NCBI RefSeq assembly: GCF_007126775.1
Contig: NZ_SLAP01000090.1
Span: forward strand, 1-40,726
DNA from: Cecembia sp.
GTDB taxonomy: Bacteria > Bacteroidota > Bacteroidia > Cytophagales > Cyclobacteriaceae
DNA length: 40,726 bases
Direction of reading: 5' to 3'
The position numbers and the translations under genes are program-made. Below, piece by piece: positions 8,252 to 17,270 of the stretch (its first letter is position 1; every line of letters starts with the position of its first letter). Below the pieces are notes generated by a model, which was not told the DNA's origin, did not search any database, and saw only the letters and a list, made by a program, of their open reading frames with translations.

Positions 8252-10771
8252 TCAGTAAGGATCCACATCCACTATGAAGCGTACCGATCTGAAATCCTTG
8301 TCAGACTGTAAGGCTTCCAGTTGCTGCTGCAGTTCCTGTTTGAAATGAGCCTGGGCATTGCTGCTCCTGTCCAACTTCACCACAGACTCAAAGATGAATT
8401 GGTTTTTTATTTTTCCAATGAGTCCTTTTTCCGGACCCAAGAGGATCTTCTTGACCTGAATTGCCGACATAAGATTATGCAGGTGTCTGGCGGCCCTTTC
8501 TGCAGTTTTGTAATCCTTGTGCCGCGTGGTCACTTTGAGAAGTTTAACAAAAGGTGGATAAAAAAACCGCTGCCGGTCTCCCATCTCCTGAAGGTAAAAA
8601 TTCCTGTAGTCACCGGAAATGATCTGCTGGAAGATTGCCTGCTCCGGCCTTCTCGTTTGAATTACCACCTGTCCCTTTTTATCCCTTCTTCCTGCCCTCC
8701 CTGCTACCTGAGTGATCTGTTGGAAAGCACGTTCTCCTGCTCTGAAATCTGGAAAATAGAGGATCCTGTCCGCATCCATCACCCCCACTACCGTCACCCG
8801 GTCAAAGTCCAATCCTTTCGTGATCATTTGGGTACCTACCAAAATATCTACATTGCCCGAACCAAATTCTTCCAAAAGCCGCTGATAACCATACTTACTC
8901 CTTGTCGTATCCAGATCCATACGTGCAATTCTTGCTTCCGGAAACAATAGGGACAGGCTCTCTTCAATGCGCTCTGTTCCCAGCCCCACTGCACCCAACT
9001 TGGAGCTGCCGCAGGCAGGGCAGACATGCGGGACTTTTTCTTTAAACCCGCAATAATGACAACGCATTTCCTCTCCAAATTGATGGTAGGTCAGGCTCAC
9101 ATCACAATGTTCACATTCCGGTATCCAACCGCAGTCCTCACAGGAAATGTAGGGTGCATAGCCTCTTCTGTTCTGGAAAATCAAAACCTGCTCCTGCCTG
9201 TCTAATGCCTCCTGTATCTTCTCCCGCATCAGACGGGTAAAATCAAGTTTCAGCAGGTTTTTCTTTTTGTCCACCAACATATCTGCCAATTGGTACTCAG
9301 GTAGCTGCGCCTCCCCATAACGTTTCTCCATACTGGCATATCCGTATTTATGGGTCCGGGCATTGTAAAAAGATTCAAAGGAAGGGGTGGCTGAACCCAA
9401 TAAAGTTTTAGCCTGATGCAACCAGGCCAACATGATGGCCGCATCGCGGGCATGAAAGCGAGGAGCTGGATCATATTGCTTGTAGGAAGGTTCATGCTCC
9501 TCGTCTACAATCACTAAACCTATACTGTCAAAAGGCAGAAAAATGGAACTCCTCACTCCCACCACAAAGGAAAGCTTTCCGCTCAAAATTCCATTCCATA
9601 CCTCGACCCGCTCATTGTCGGAATATTTGGAGTGGTATACCCCCATGCTGCTGCCAAAAACCTGCCTCAACCTACCAACCATATGGGTTGTCAGGGCAAT
9701 TTCTGGCAATAGCAATAAAACCTGGGAGCCCCCTGCCAATGCTTCCTGAATCAAAGTGATGTACAACTCAGTCTTGCCACTTCCTGTAATACCGTGCAGC
9801 AGTACAGTATGCTTTTCTTCAAAGGAATCCTTAATCTTGGTCTGTGCAATTTCCTGCTCTTTCGAAAGAAGGATGGGTTTATCGCTCCCCTCCTCTTCCT
9901 CAAATCTGCTGACAATAAGCTTAAATTCTTCCAAAACCCCATTTTTCACCAATGTTTTTAGGGAGGAAGCAGACATACCTGCATCAGTGATCACTTTTTT
10001 TTCCAAGCCTTTTTGATTGAGCTCAGGTTGCCGGTATACAGGCACCTCCTGCAGGTATTTGAGAAGGATTTCCTCCTGCTTGGGTTTGGCACTGATTGCA
10101 TTGAAAAGTGCTTCTAATGCCGGCTTATCGCTGAGCAGCTCAGTTTTTAAACGGATCCTGGATTCTACCTTTGGGCTGTATTTTTCTTTCACCTGTTCAA
10201 AAACCAAAATGGCCTCTTTGATCACCAGGCTTTTGATAATCCCATGAATGGACTTGATGCCCAGCACCACTTCACAGTCCTCATAACTCATCTCCTCTTT
10301 GTTTTCTAAGGCTTTGAGAAGAAGGGCTTCCCTATCATCCAAAGGATAGGGAGAGGTGTCCAAATCGTAGGTGGGATTCAGCTGTATTTTACTTTCGCTG
10401 CTCAGTTTTAATCCGGATGGAAGGGCTGCATTCATAACCTCTCCTATGTGACAGCAATAATAATCTGCCATCCATGCCCAAAAACGGATCTGAATGGGAT
10501 TGACTGTGGCATGGTTATCCAAAAGGTCCAAAATGGGTTTGGCCTCATAAGCTGCAGGAGGTTTTTGATGCACTTTGCCTACAATGCCTGTGAGTATTTT
10601 CTTCCTGCCAAATTGCACAATAACCCTGAATCCTATCCCGATTTCCTCCAGCATATGCTTGGGGATTTTATAAGTAAACATTTTGGGAATGGGCACAGGT
10701 AAAATGATATCCGCAAATGAACCGGATGAAGAATCTGCCTGCTCTAATTGATCTCCAAATAGTGTTTCCAA
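8252..10771 (-). CDS. priA: Primosomal protein N' (replication restart helicase)
   Basis: The 839-residue superfamily 2 helicase reloads the replisome at stalled forks. The N-terminal DNA-binding region (residues 20-120, with PVPIPKMFTYKIP) is followed by Walker A GITGSGKT at 327-334, DEEH at 423-426 and the SAT-like GSATPS. Eight cysteines follow in four CxxC pairs (544/547, 553/556, 571/574, 584/587), binding two zinc ions. After these come the helicase C motifs LVGTQMITKGLDFDRV and QVAGRAGR. All elements are present and the length is normal for Bacteroidetes. It appears to be a single-gene unit, and its 3' end nearly touches the hisG promoter. Confidence 0.97.
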   Translation of the reverse strand: METLFGDQLEQADSSSGSFADIILPVPIPKMFTYKIPKHMLEEIGIGFRVIVQFGRKKILTGIVGKVHQKPPAAYEAKPILDLLDNHATVNPIQIRFWAWMADYYCCHIGEVMNAALPSGLKLSSESKIQLNPTYDLDTSPYPLDDREALLLKALENKEEMSYEDCEVVLGIKSIHGIIKSLVIKEAILVFEQVKEKYSPKVESRIRLKTELLSDKPALEALFNAISAKPKQEEILLKYLQEVPVYRQPELNQKGLEKKVITDAGMSASSLKTLVKNGVLEEFKLIVSRFEEEEGSDKPILLSKEQEIAQTKIKDSFEEKHTVLLHGITGSGKTELYITLIQEALAGGSQVLLLLPEIALTTHMVGRLRQVFGSSMGVYHSKYSDNERVEVWNGILSGKLSFVVGVRSSIFLPFDSIGLVIVDEEHEPSYKQYDPAPRFHARDAAIMLAWLHQAKTLLGSATPSFESFYNARTHKYGYASMEKRYGEAQLPEYQLADMLVDKKKNLLKLDFTRLMREKIQEALDRQEQVLIFQNRRGYAPYISCEDCGWIPECEHCDVSLTYHQFGEEMRCHYCGFKEKVPHVCPACGSSKLGAVGLGTERIEESLSLLFPEARIARMDLDTTRSKYGYQRLLEEFGSGNVDILVGTQMITKGLDFDRVTVVGVMDADRILYFPDFRAGERAFQQITQVAGRAGRRDKKGQVVIQTRRPEQAIFQQIISGDYRNFYLQEMGDRQRFFYPPFVKLLKVTTRHKDYKTAERAARHLHNLMSAIQVKKILLGPEKGLIGKIKNQFIFESVVKLDRSSNAQAHFKQELQQQLEALQSDKDFRSVRFIVDVDPY

Positions 10772-11122
10772 AAGTTTAATCTTCTAATCTTTTACCAACA
10801 ATAACAAATATGTGAAACCGTCTCCCTGAATGAATCGAAAGCCTATCTTAATGCTTTTGAAGGAACTCCCCTAAAGCACCCGTAACTCCTGATTTTTTAA
10901 CAGTTATGAGACCCTACAGAAAAGGAAATGATATAAATCCAGAATAAATCATTCGTAAAATAAACCAATTCCCTTGGGAAATCTAACAAACGAAATAATT
11001 AATTGAAAACAAAAAAACCGGACTTAGAAATCGATACAAAAATCTTAATCGCAAGGATGATATTTTTTACAATCCAAATTTCCGTTTAGTTTTACAAAGC
11101 ATTCAAAATACAACAATCAGCT
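10772..11122. other. Divergent intergenic region between priA and the LD-carboxypeptidase gene
   Basis: This 351-base AT-rich stretch must hold promoters for both flanking genes. Near-matches to the -7 box are TAGTTTTA (about 11087, plus strand) and CATATTTG (about 10806, minus strand), but neither has a clear -33 partner. No RNA gene, repeat or small gene is recognised. Confidence 0.4.
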
Positions 11123-12163
11123 ATGAACAAAAGGCTTTTTTTAAAATCCCTTGGACTAGGGCTTGTGGGCTTTCCCCTTTCCTCCTCCATTTTACCTGAA
11201 AGCCCTGCTAAAAAGGTCCTGCTTCCAAATGCCCTTCAACGGGGAGATAAAGTGGGACTGATCAGCCCTTCAGCGGCTACAGCCGACAGGATTCAGTTCA
11301 AGTTTGCGCAGGAAACGCTAGAGGCCTTAGGATTTGAAGTAGTCTTAGGTCTTCATTGGAAAAACAGAAGGGGGCATCTTGCCGGGACAGATGCGGAAAG
11401 GGCTGAAGACCTGAATAAGATGTTTGCCGATAGCAGTATTAAAGCACTTATCTGTATCCGCGGCGGTTCAGGTGCGGCCCGAATCTTGCCTTTGATAGAC
11501 TATAAAACCATCCAAAGAAACCCAAAACCTATCTTGGGTTACTCAGACATCACCGCACTTCATTGCGCCATCCATACACAGACAGGACTCATTACTTTTC
11601 ACGGACCCAATGGTACGGGAAGCTGGAACAGTTTCAATGTGCAGCAGTTCGAAAAAATGTTTTTTGAAAAAGAATTGGTTGCGTTTGAAAATGAACAAGT
11701 GAAAGGCGATGACCTGATTGTGAAACAGAACAGAATACAGACCATCAGGTCTGGTAAAGCCTCTGGAAAAATCTTGGGCGGGAATCTGACAGTACTGACT
11801 GCCCTTTCAGGTACACCTTATTTTCCTGATTTCAAAAATTCTATCTTATTTTTGGAAGATATCGGAGAAGATCCATACAAAATTGACAGGATGCTGAGCA
11901 CCTTAGCACTCAATGGTACATTGAGTAAAATCAAGGGATTTATTTTTGGTCAATGTACAGACTGCAGCCCCTCCGGTGGATACGGCTCTCTCACTTTAGA
12001 TGATATATTGGATGATTACATTTTACCGCTTAACATTCCTGCATTCAGAGGAGCCATGATAGGACATGTCTCCAAGCAATTCATCGTTCCTGTTGGAGCT
12101 CAGATAGAAATGGATGCCGATGCAGGGACATTTAGATTACTTGATAAAGTCTTTCAGAAATGA
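11123..12163 (+). CDS. LD-carboxypeptidase (peptidase family S66)
   Basis: S66 enzymes cleave L,D-peptide bonds in murein peptides (LdcA) or detoxify microcin C-like compounds (MccF). The 346-residue protein has a twin-lysine/arginine, Tat-like N-terminus (NKRLFLKSLGLG) ending near residue 27. The catalytic triad is visible: Ser141 in GYSDIT, Glu245 in LFLEDIGE and His315 in AMIGHVSKQ. RGGSGAARILPLIDY (113-127) is the family core. Export points to recycling of cell-wall peptides in the periplasm more than to a cytoplasmic LdcA role, which is an inference. It overlaps the next gene by four bases (ATGA), so the two form an operon. Confidence 0.93.
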   Translation: MNKRLFLKSLGLGLVGFPLSSSILPESPAKKVLLPNALQRGDKVGLISPSAATADRIQFKFAQETLEALGFEVVLGLHWKNRRGHLAGTDAERAEDLNKMFADSSIKALICIRGGSGAARILPLIDYKTIQRNPKPILGYSDITALHCAIHTQTGLITFHGPNGTGSWNSFNVQQFEKMFFEKELVAFENEQVKGDDLIVKQNRIQTIRSGKASGKILGGNLTVLTALSGTPYFPDFKNSILFLEDIGEDPYKIDRMLSTLALNGTLSKIKGFIFGQCTDCSPSGGYGSLTLDDILDDYILPLNIPAFRGAMIGHVSKQFIVPVGAQIEMDADAGTFRLLDKVFQK

Positions 12164-12867
12164 TAAACTACATACACCTCTGTACATTGATAGCCTTTAC
12201 GCTACTAATGGGTTGCAGCCAAAAAGAAAATACAGAAAACACCATGACAGATTCACCTTTCACCTACCTGGCCTTGGGCGATTCCTACACCATTGGGGAA
12301 GGTGTAGAGGAAGGAGACAGGTATCCCAATCAGACGGTATCCTTACTTCATGAAAAAGGATATTCTTTTGAAAAACCAACCATCATCGCCAAAACAGGAT
12401 GGACTACAGATGAGCTACAGCAAGGAATAGCCGAGTCCGAAATAGCCGGAAAGAGTTACGACTTGGTAACTTTACTGATAGGGGTCAACAACCAATACCG
12501 TGGTAGGGCACTTGATAATTATGAAAACGAATTCCGTTCCTTATTGGAGCAGGCCATTCGTTTTGCCAACAACAAAGCAGATCATGTGGTGGTAATTTCC
12601 ATCCCTGATTGGGGGATAACCCCATTTGCCGAGGAAAGAAAAACGGACAGGGGAAAAGTGTCCCAAGAAATTGATCTATTCAATGCTTCTAACCGTACCA
12701 TTTCAGAGGATTTGGGTGTGCATTACATTGAAATTACAGCGCGTTACAGGGCAATCGGTGCCGCGCCAGAAATGCTGGTAGCTGACAAGCTCCATCCCAG
12801 CAGCAAAGTTTATGCGGAGTGGGCCAAAGACTTATCGGCTTTGATTGTTGAAAGGATGAATTTTTAA
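12160..12867 (+). CDS. SGNH/GDSL hydrolase lipoprotein
   Basis: The 235-residue esterase-like protein has a lipobox (LLMGC, Cys19). The SGNH blocks are complete: block I GDSYTIGEG with nucleophile Ser42, block III GVNN (109-111) in place of GxND, and block V DKLHPS with Asp209 and His212. Family members deacylate esters, acetylated sugars or lipids, and the substrate here is unknown. Overlap with the upstream LD-carboxypeptidase gene suggests a joint role at the cell wall, for example deacetylation before peptide trimming. This pairing argument is inference. Confidence 0.92.
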   Translation: MINYIHLCTLIAFTLLMGCSQKENTENTMTDSPFTYLALGDSYTIGEGVEEGDRYPNQTVSLLHEKGYSFEKPTIIAKTGWTTDELQQGIAESEIAGKSYDLVTLLIGVNNQYRGRALDNYENEFRSLLEQAIRFANNKADHVVVISIPDWGITPFAEERKTDRGKVSQEIDLFNASNRTISEDLGVHYIEITARYRAIGAAPEMLVADKLHPSSKVYAEWAKDLSALIVERMNF

Positions 12868-12905
12868 CAAATTTTGTTATGTGTTCTGCAATTATTGGCA
12901 GTAAA

Positions 12906-12930
12906 ATTGTATTGATCAAGTCAATACAAT
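12906..12930. repeat. 10-bp perfect inverted repeat
   Basis: ATTGTATTGA (12906-12915) and TCAATACAAT (12921-12930) are perfect inverted arms around a 5-base centre, 9 bases before the ATG of the following decayed lipoprotein gene. There is no T-run after it. It could be an operator or a weak hairpin at the end of the GDSL gene. Confidence 0.45.
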
Positions 12931-12939
12931 GCTGCAATA

Positions 12940-13265
12940 ATGAGAAACTTGATTACTATAGGTCTTTCCATCTTACTCTTGGCCATGATGTCCTGCAAAT
13001 CGGAGCTTAGCTTGAACGATGTACCCCATGAAAAGAAAATAATTTGGGTAAATAGCAGTATGATTCCATGTACAGGAGTTGCTCCTATGCAGTGTTTGGA
13101 AGTGCGGCCATGACAATAATGGTCTGTGGTCCTGAAAATATAGAATTAGAGAAAAAATATACTGACGCACTAAAGGAAATAAAACAATACAGAATTTCTG
13201 AATCTAAATTATTGCTTTTGGATGAGAAAGAACAGATAAAAATAGTGTTGAGGAATGTAGATTAA
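12940..13265 (+). pseudogene. Decayed DUF4377/META-domain lipoprotein gene
   Basis: Two out-of-frame pieces remain. The first (12940-13113, 57 codons) has a lipoprotein signal (MMSCKS, Cys19) and the start of a DUF4377-like domain (WVNSSMIPCTGVAPMQCLEV), then stops at TGA. The second, in another frame (about 13106-13265), reads MTIMVCGPENIELEKKYTDA and continues to KLLLLDEKEQIKIVL, the pattern of the C-terminal part of a META/HslJ domain. The simplest reading is one gene of about 250 residues that lost its middle by a deletion near 13105 that also shifted the frame. Families of secreted META plus DUF4377 proteins are known, and their function is unclear. A product from either piece is unlikely to fold. 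Confidence 0.65.
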
Positions 13266-13282
13266 AACCTAATTTAGATTGA

Positions 13283-13328
13283 AGGTTAAAAGAAAAAGGA
13301 GGCCTTTGCCTCCTTTTTCTTTTAACCT
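13283..13328. terminator. Bidirectional terminator, 21-bp perfect stem
   Basis: AGGTTAAAAG...GGAGGC (13283-13303) pairs perfectly with GCCTCC...TTTTAACCT (13308-13328) around the loop CTTT. The arms carry A-runs and T-runs, so it can work for both the plus-strand lipoprotein remnant and the minus-strand DUF1573 gene, whose stop codon adjoins the arm. Confidence 0.93.
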
Positions 13329-13720
13329 TATTTGCCTTTAGGCAAAACGTTGGAAATCAGGGATACTTTTTCGATGGGTTCTGAAGCATTGGAATAAATC
13401 CTTACTACAGAATTTTGCTTGCCCATTTTTCCTGCAGAATTGAACACCACTTTCAGTTCACCAGAAGCACCAGGAGCGATGGGTTGCTTGGGCCAGTTGG
13501 GAGCAGTACAACCGCAGGTTACCGCCACATTGGATATTACCAAAGGCGTATCTCCTGTATTGTTAAAAACAAAGGTATGTTCTACCTTATCCCCCTGGGT
13601 GATGTCTCCAAAATCAATGGATTTTTCTTTGAATTCCATGACGGCACCCTTTTTCTCCGTTTGTGCCTGCACTGTAAGGGCCAATAGGGCCATTACTGAC
13701 AGCATAAACAACTTTTTCAT
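13328..13720 (-). CDS. DUF1573 exported protein
   Basis: The 130-residue protein has a Sec signal peptide (MKKLFMLSVMALLALTVQAQ). One DUF1573 domain follows, an Ig-like fold of about 100 residues: DFGDITQGDKVEHTFVFNN, then VTCGCTAP with two cysteines, then the motif IAPGASGELKVVFN. Such proteins are abundant in Bacteroidetes and are presumed to be periplasmic or surface binding proteins. No enzymatic role is known. It lies 11 bases after the helicase gene on the same strand and is probably cotranscribed, but the two functions are unlikely to be related. Confidence 0.88.
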   Translation of the reverse strand: MKKLFMLSVMALLALTVQAQTEKKGAVMEFKEKSIDFGDITQGDKVEHTFVFNNTGDTPLVISNVAVTCGCTAPNWPKQPIAPGASGELKVVFNSAGKMGKQNSVVRIYSNASEPIEKVSLISNVLPKGK

Positions 13721-13731
13721 AGTAATTGTAT

Positions 13732-15183
13732 TTAGTTTTCGTTTGTTACTCCATTTGGATTGCTAATATAAAACTTTGAATTGAAGTTTACCATAAACAA
13801 TTCCTTCTTTGCACGGGTCATGGCTGTATACAGCCATCGGATATAATCCTTATTAACCATTTCGTCTGTGAGGTAACCCTGATCGACGAAGACAGCCTCC
13901 CATTGCCCTCCTTGTGACTTATGGCATGTCAGTGCATACGCAAATTTAACCTGTAAGGCTGAAAGATATGGGTCTTTTTTTATCAGTTCCATCCTTTCCG
14001 CCTTATTGGCCACATCTGCATAATCTTCAGACACCTGCCGGTAAAGCGTTCGGTATGCTTCATTGCTTAAGGAAGGCCCATCACTATAAAGGGTATCCAT
14101 GATCACTTTAGCTTCAAAGTAAGGCTCATCCGAATAATCCAGCAACCTCAGTTCAAGTGTTGCAAATCTCAGGCCATACATTTCTTCGAAGGACCTTATT
14201 TTTACTACCTCAATAAAATCACCATTGGCCAGAAAATTCACCTTATCCGAATCAGCCATATAAGTATAGTTATTTTTGACGATCATCAACAGGTCACCTG
14301 CACTGATTTCATCATCAAAAAAATGGATGGTTCTTCTTATGTATTGATTGTACTGAACTGCAGATTTATTGGAGCGTGTAATGATAGCGGTGTTTTCTAT
14401 CCCATATTTATTGTAGGCATATCTCAAACCATCTTCCAGTCTTTCGCCTGTCATTTTGAAGAAATCCTTAAAGCCTGCTGTTTGAAAAAGAATCAAGGGT
14501 TCCTTGGCGGGAATCTGATTTCTGAGAAAAGTGGCATTGTAAAGTATCCCTGATTCCAATTCCTGACGCATCACCTCGGTGAGTTCAGTTCCATCAACTT
14601 TGAGCCTGAAATGCCGGATAAGGTAACCACTGTCCAATCCGGGACTTAAACTACTGCCAACAGGCGGCAATTGTGCCGTATCCCCTACCAAGAAAAGTCT
14701 ATTGCTGGACTCTTGAAAGACAAACTGGATCAGATCACGTAATAGACTGCGGCCACTCTGCGATTCATCTGCCAACATGGAGGCTTCATCTACAATAAAC
14801 AGTGTGTCTTTGTAATAATTTTTGAGCAAATCAAAGCCCGAGCCCAGGTCACCTACTTGGTCTTTTGGACGGTAAATGATCTTATGAATCGTAAAAGCTG
14901 CTTTTTGACTGTAATTTCCCATCACCTTGGCTGCCCGCCCTGTGGGAGCGAGGAGCATGGATCGTGTTTTAAGCTTTGGTAGGATTTTTACCAAAACAGA
15001 AATCAGCGATGTCTTTCCAGTACCGGCATATCCTTTTAGAATAAAAGCATCACTGGCATCTTTTTCAAAAAAATCATCCATTTTGGCAAAAAAAGCCTTT
15101 TGCCCAGATGTCGGCTCAAAAGGGAAATATTTTGTCAGCAAAAGGGAGGGCTTAGGCCCGTTCTCTTTATCTTTACTTCTCAT
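13732..15183 (-). CDS. RecD-like/Dda-type superfamily 1B DNA helicase
   Basis: The 483-residue ATPase carries Walker A GYAGTGKT (51-58), Walker B/DEAS motif IVDEASML (130-137), motif III VGDTAQLPPVG (166-176) and the C-terminal UvrD_C_2 domain with ALTCHKSQGGQWE and the arginine-finger block YTAMTRAKKELF. This is the compact Bacteroidetes version that resembles phage Dda and RecD2 helicases, without RecD's RecBC-binding N-terminus. A role in DNA repair or replication-fork handling is inferred. Its ATG is only 23 bases from the divergent NUDIX ATG, so the promoters must overlap. Confidence 0.9.
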   Translation of the reverse strand: MRSKDKENGPKPSLLLTKYFPFEPTSGQKAFFAKMDDFFEKDASDAFILKGYAGTGKTSLISVLVKILPKLKTRSMLLAPTGRAAKVMGNYSQKAAFTIHKIIYRPKDQVGDLGSGFDLLKNYYKDTLFIVDEASMLADESQSGRSLLRDLIQFVFQESSNRLFLVGDTAQLPPVGSSLSPGLDSGYLIRHFRLKVDGTELTEVMRQELESGILYNATFLRNQIPAKEPLILFQTAGFKDFFKMTGERLEDGLRYAYNKYGIENTAIITRSNKSAVQYNQYIRRTIHFFDDEISAGDLLMIVKNNYTYMADSDKVNFLANGDFIEVVKIRSFEEMYGLRFATLELRLLDYSDEPYFEAKVIMDTLYSDGPSLSNEAYRTLYRQVSEDYADVANKAERMELIKKDPYLSALQVKFAYALTCHKSQGGQWEAVFVDQGYLTDEMVNKDYIRWLYTAMTRAKKELFMVNFNSKFYISNPNGVTNEN

Positions 15184-15206
15184 TGCAGGAGCAATCTAAG
15201 TGTAAT

Positions 15207-15710
15207 ATGACGAAATTGGAAAAAGAGCTGGTAGATAAATTTGGAGGGAGACTTAGAACACGGGTCAATGGCGTGCTCATCCGGGAAAATGCCATTTTAA
15301 TGATCAAGCATAAAATGGCGGAAAACCGTTATTTTTGGAATGTACCCGGTGGGGGCATGAAATATGGAACATCCGTAGAAGAAAACCTTATCCGGGAATT
15401 TAAGGAAGAAACCGGGCTTGATATCAAAGTTCATAATTTTATATGCGCCCATGAATTCCTTGAACCTCCATTACATGCCATTGAGCTGTTTTTTATGGTT
15501 GAACAGGTGGGAGGTATCCTGCAAAAAGGCAGCGATCCTGAACTTGACAAGGGGAAGCAATTGATCACTGAAATCGGCTATTTAAAACTCGAAAATCTCA
15601 ATTTGATAGAAAATAAAGAAAAACATCCCGTATTTTGGGGAATAAAATCGCTCAATGATGTGAGAAAATGGAATGGATATTTTAATTTTGAAAATAATTC
15701 GATAAAATAG
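15207..15710 (+). CDS. NUDIX hydrolase
   Basis: A nucleoside-diphosphate-X hydrolase of about 167 residues. The box is recognisable (GGGMKYGTSVEENLIREF, then KEETGL), with the catalytic REFKEE helix intact. The usual Glu of the GE pair is Thr (YGTS), a substitution tolerated in several subfamilies. The substrate is unknown; candidates are (d)NTPs or nucleotide sugars. I chose the ATG at 15207, since the upstream frame (TTG at 15183) has no typical start. It is divergent from the helicase gene. Confidence 0.88.
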   Translation: MTKLEKELVDKFGGRLRTRVNGVLIRENAILMIKHKMAENRYFWNVPGGGMKYGTSVEENLIREFKEETGLDIKVHNFICAHEFLEPPLHAIELFFMVEQVGGILQKGSDPELDKGKQLITEIGYLKLENLNLIENKEKHPVFWGIKSLNDVRKWNGYFNFENNSIK

Positions 15711-15760
15711 CATTCCAATTATTACCATCAACCTTTAATAAAGATTAAAATATCTTAAAA

Positions 15761-16342
15761 ATGACGCTAACCAGAATCTTATCCGTAGTCTTCTTATTAG
15801 GTGCTCTTGGACTTGGCTATATGCTGTTCAGGAGTGTAGACAATGTCATGCAGGAAGAAAAAAGAATTGCAGCCCTTGAATCAAGAATTATCGAAAAGCT
15901 TCAGATGCTGAGAGATGCCCAAATTGCCTACATTGCTTCAAAAGGTGAATATGCAGACAATTGGGACAGCCTGAGAAACTTCATTGAAGATGGTGAAATC
16001 TGGCTGATTGAAAGAAAAGAAACCACCACACTACTGGAATACGGAAAAGAAGAAACTACCGTTACTTATGATACATTAGGTTCTGTGATGGTGATGGATT
16101 CCTTGTTTAACGAAAGAAGGTACCCTAATTTTAATTTGGAAAACCTACATATAGTCCCCGGTTCAGGTGGACTGGAATTTGAGTTCTTTGCTGATAAAAT
16201 CGAAAGAAGTCAAAGAGAAATTGGCGTATTTGAAATTAGAGATCCAGCTCCGATCAATCCCAAAAGAAGGGAGAACAACAATGAAAGAGCACTTAGGGTA
16301 GGATCAAGAACCGATTCTTCCACCTCAGGTAACTGGGAGTAA
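15761..16342 (+). CDS. Membrane-anchored protein of unknown function
   Basis: I do not recognise a named family. The 193-residue protein has one N-terminal membrane helix (residues 5-24, ILSVVFLLGALGLGYMLF). A helical stretch follows (30-58, EEKRIAALESRIIEKL), then AQIAYIASKGEYADNWDSL, which resembles the region after the helix in pseudopilin-like proteins. The C-terminus is polar and probably disordered (PINPKRRENNN to the end). Most of the protein should lie in the periplasm. It is two bases from the DUF3822 gene, and the pair is probably cotranscribed and functionally linked. Confidence 0.8.
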   Translation: MTLTRILSVVFLLGALGLGYMLFRSVDNVMQEEKRIAALESRIIEKLQMLRDAQIAYIASKGEYADNWDSLRNFIEDGEIWLIERKETTTLLEYGKEETTVTYDTLGSVMVMDSLFNERRYPNFNLENLHIVPGSGGLEFEFFADKIERSQREIGVFEIRDPAPINPKRRENNNERALRVGSRTDSSTSGNWE

Positions 16343-16344
16343 TT

Positions 16345-17178
16345 TTGATTCAAACGATAGAAAATACATTGAAAAAAATCTATTGCGATAAGTATGATTC
16401 CGAAATGGTTTCCTACTTATCGCTTTTCTTATATGAAGAAATAAGAATCCTTTTGGCCAAGGATATCAACCATAAAGTGGTAGCAGTCCACACATGGAAT
16501 CTATTGTCCTCCTCTGAAAAGCCTATCTCCAAAATCTGGAAAGATGAACTCTACAGGTTGGATGTTCCTACCAAGGTTTTTGTGCATAATAAGTACTTAG
16601 CCTTAGTTCCAGGAGCTTTATTCAATCCAGAATATTTAGATATTTACCTGAGTTTTACTGATGAATTTTCTGCAGAGCTGAAATCTTTCCATACCAGTCT
16701 GGACAGTAACAATATTCAATTGGTGGGGGGAATGGATGAAAGGCTCTTCCAATTACTCAGTGATGGGAAAAAACAGCTCAGCTTTCATCATGGAAGCAGT
16801 TCCTTTCTCTCCTATTGCCTCGCCGAAAAAGCAAAATTTCTTTCTCAGGAAATATTGATTTATCTTTTTGACAAATCATTTTACCTGGCTGCTTTCGATA
16901 AAGAAACATTGAAACTTTTTAATCGATTTGAAATAGAAAACAAAGAAAATCTACTGGAATACCTTTTTGGACTGACCGAGCAATTAGGCTTTGACAGAAA
17001 GTACTGCAGGTACAATGTCTTTGGAAACAGTTACCATTTTGACTTTTCTGAAAAATGGGCTCAAGATTATTTCAAAAATATCAATTTTGAATCCTTCAAA
17101 AACATTCAAAACTATCACCCAGGTACTGAATCCTTTGCCAATACGGTTTACCTGGAGTCTAATTGGGAATTTTCATGA
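16345..17178 (+). CDS. DUF3822 family protein
   Basis: The 277-residue protein matches DUF3822, a Bacteroidetes-specific family whose fold looks like a degenerate actin/Hsp70-type ATPase (for example FVHNKYLALVPGALFNPEYL and the alternating strand pattern ILIYLFDKSFYLAAF). No signal peptide is seen, so it is probably cytoplasmic. Function is unknown. The frame opens with TTG at 16345, two bases after the preceding stop codon. The first ATG is 20 codons in and would remove conserved sequence, so the TTG is preferred. In other Bacteroidetes it often sits near rsmD and coaD. Here coaD follows and rsmD is absent. Confidence 0.82.
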   Translation: MIQTIENTLKKIYCDKYDSEMVSYLSLFLYEEIRILLAKDINHKVVAVHTWNLLSSSEKPISKIWKDELYRLDVPTKVFVHNKYLALVPGALFNPEYLDIYLSFTDEFSAELKSFHTSLDSNNIQLVGGMDERLFQLLSDGKKQLSFHHGSSSFLSYCLAEKAKFLSQEILIYLFDKSFYLAAFDKETLKLFNRFEIENKENLLEYLFGLTEQLGFDRKYCRYNVFGNSYHFDFSEKWAQDYFKNINFESFKNIQNYHPGTESFANTVYLESNWEFS

Positions 17179-17270
17179 TCTTAAAAAAGGTCTTATTGGA
17201 TATTCTTTCGCTTCCCGATAAAAAATAATCTTATATTGACCTTTACTTGAGATAAATACCACTCCTCTCC

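Noticed and set aside
8321-8950. 209-residue plus-strand frame
   Set aside because: It is antisense to priA, whose helicase and zinc motifs account for the sequence.
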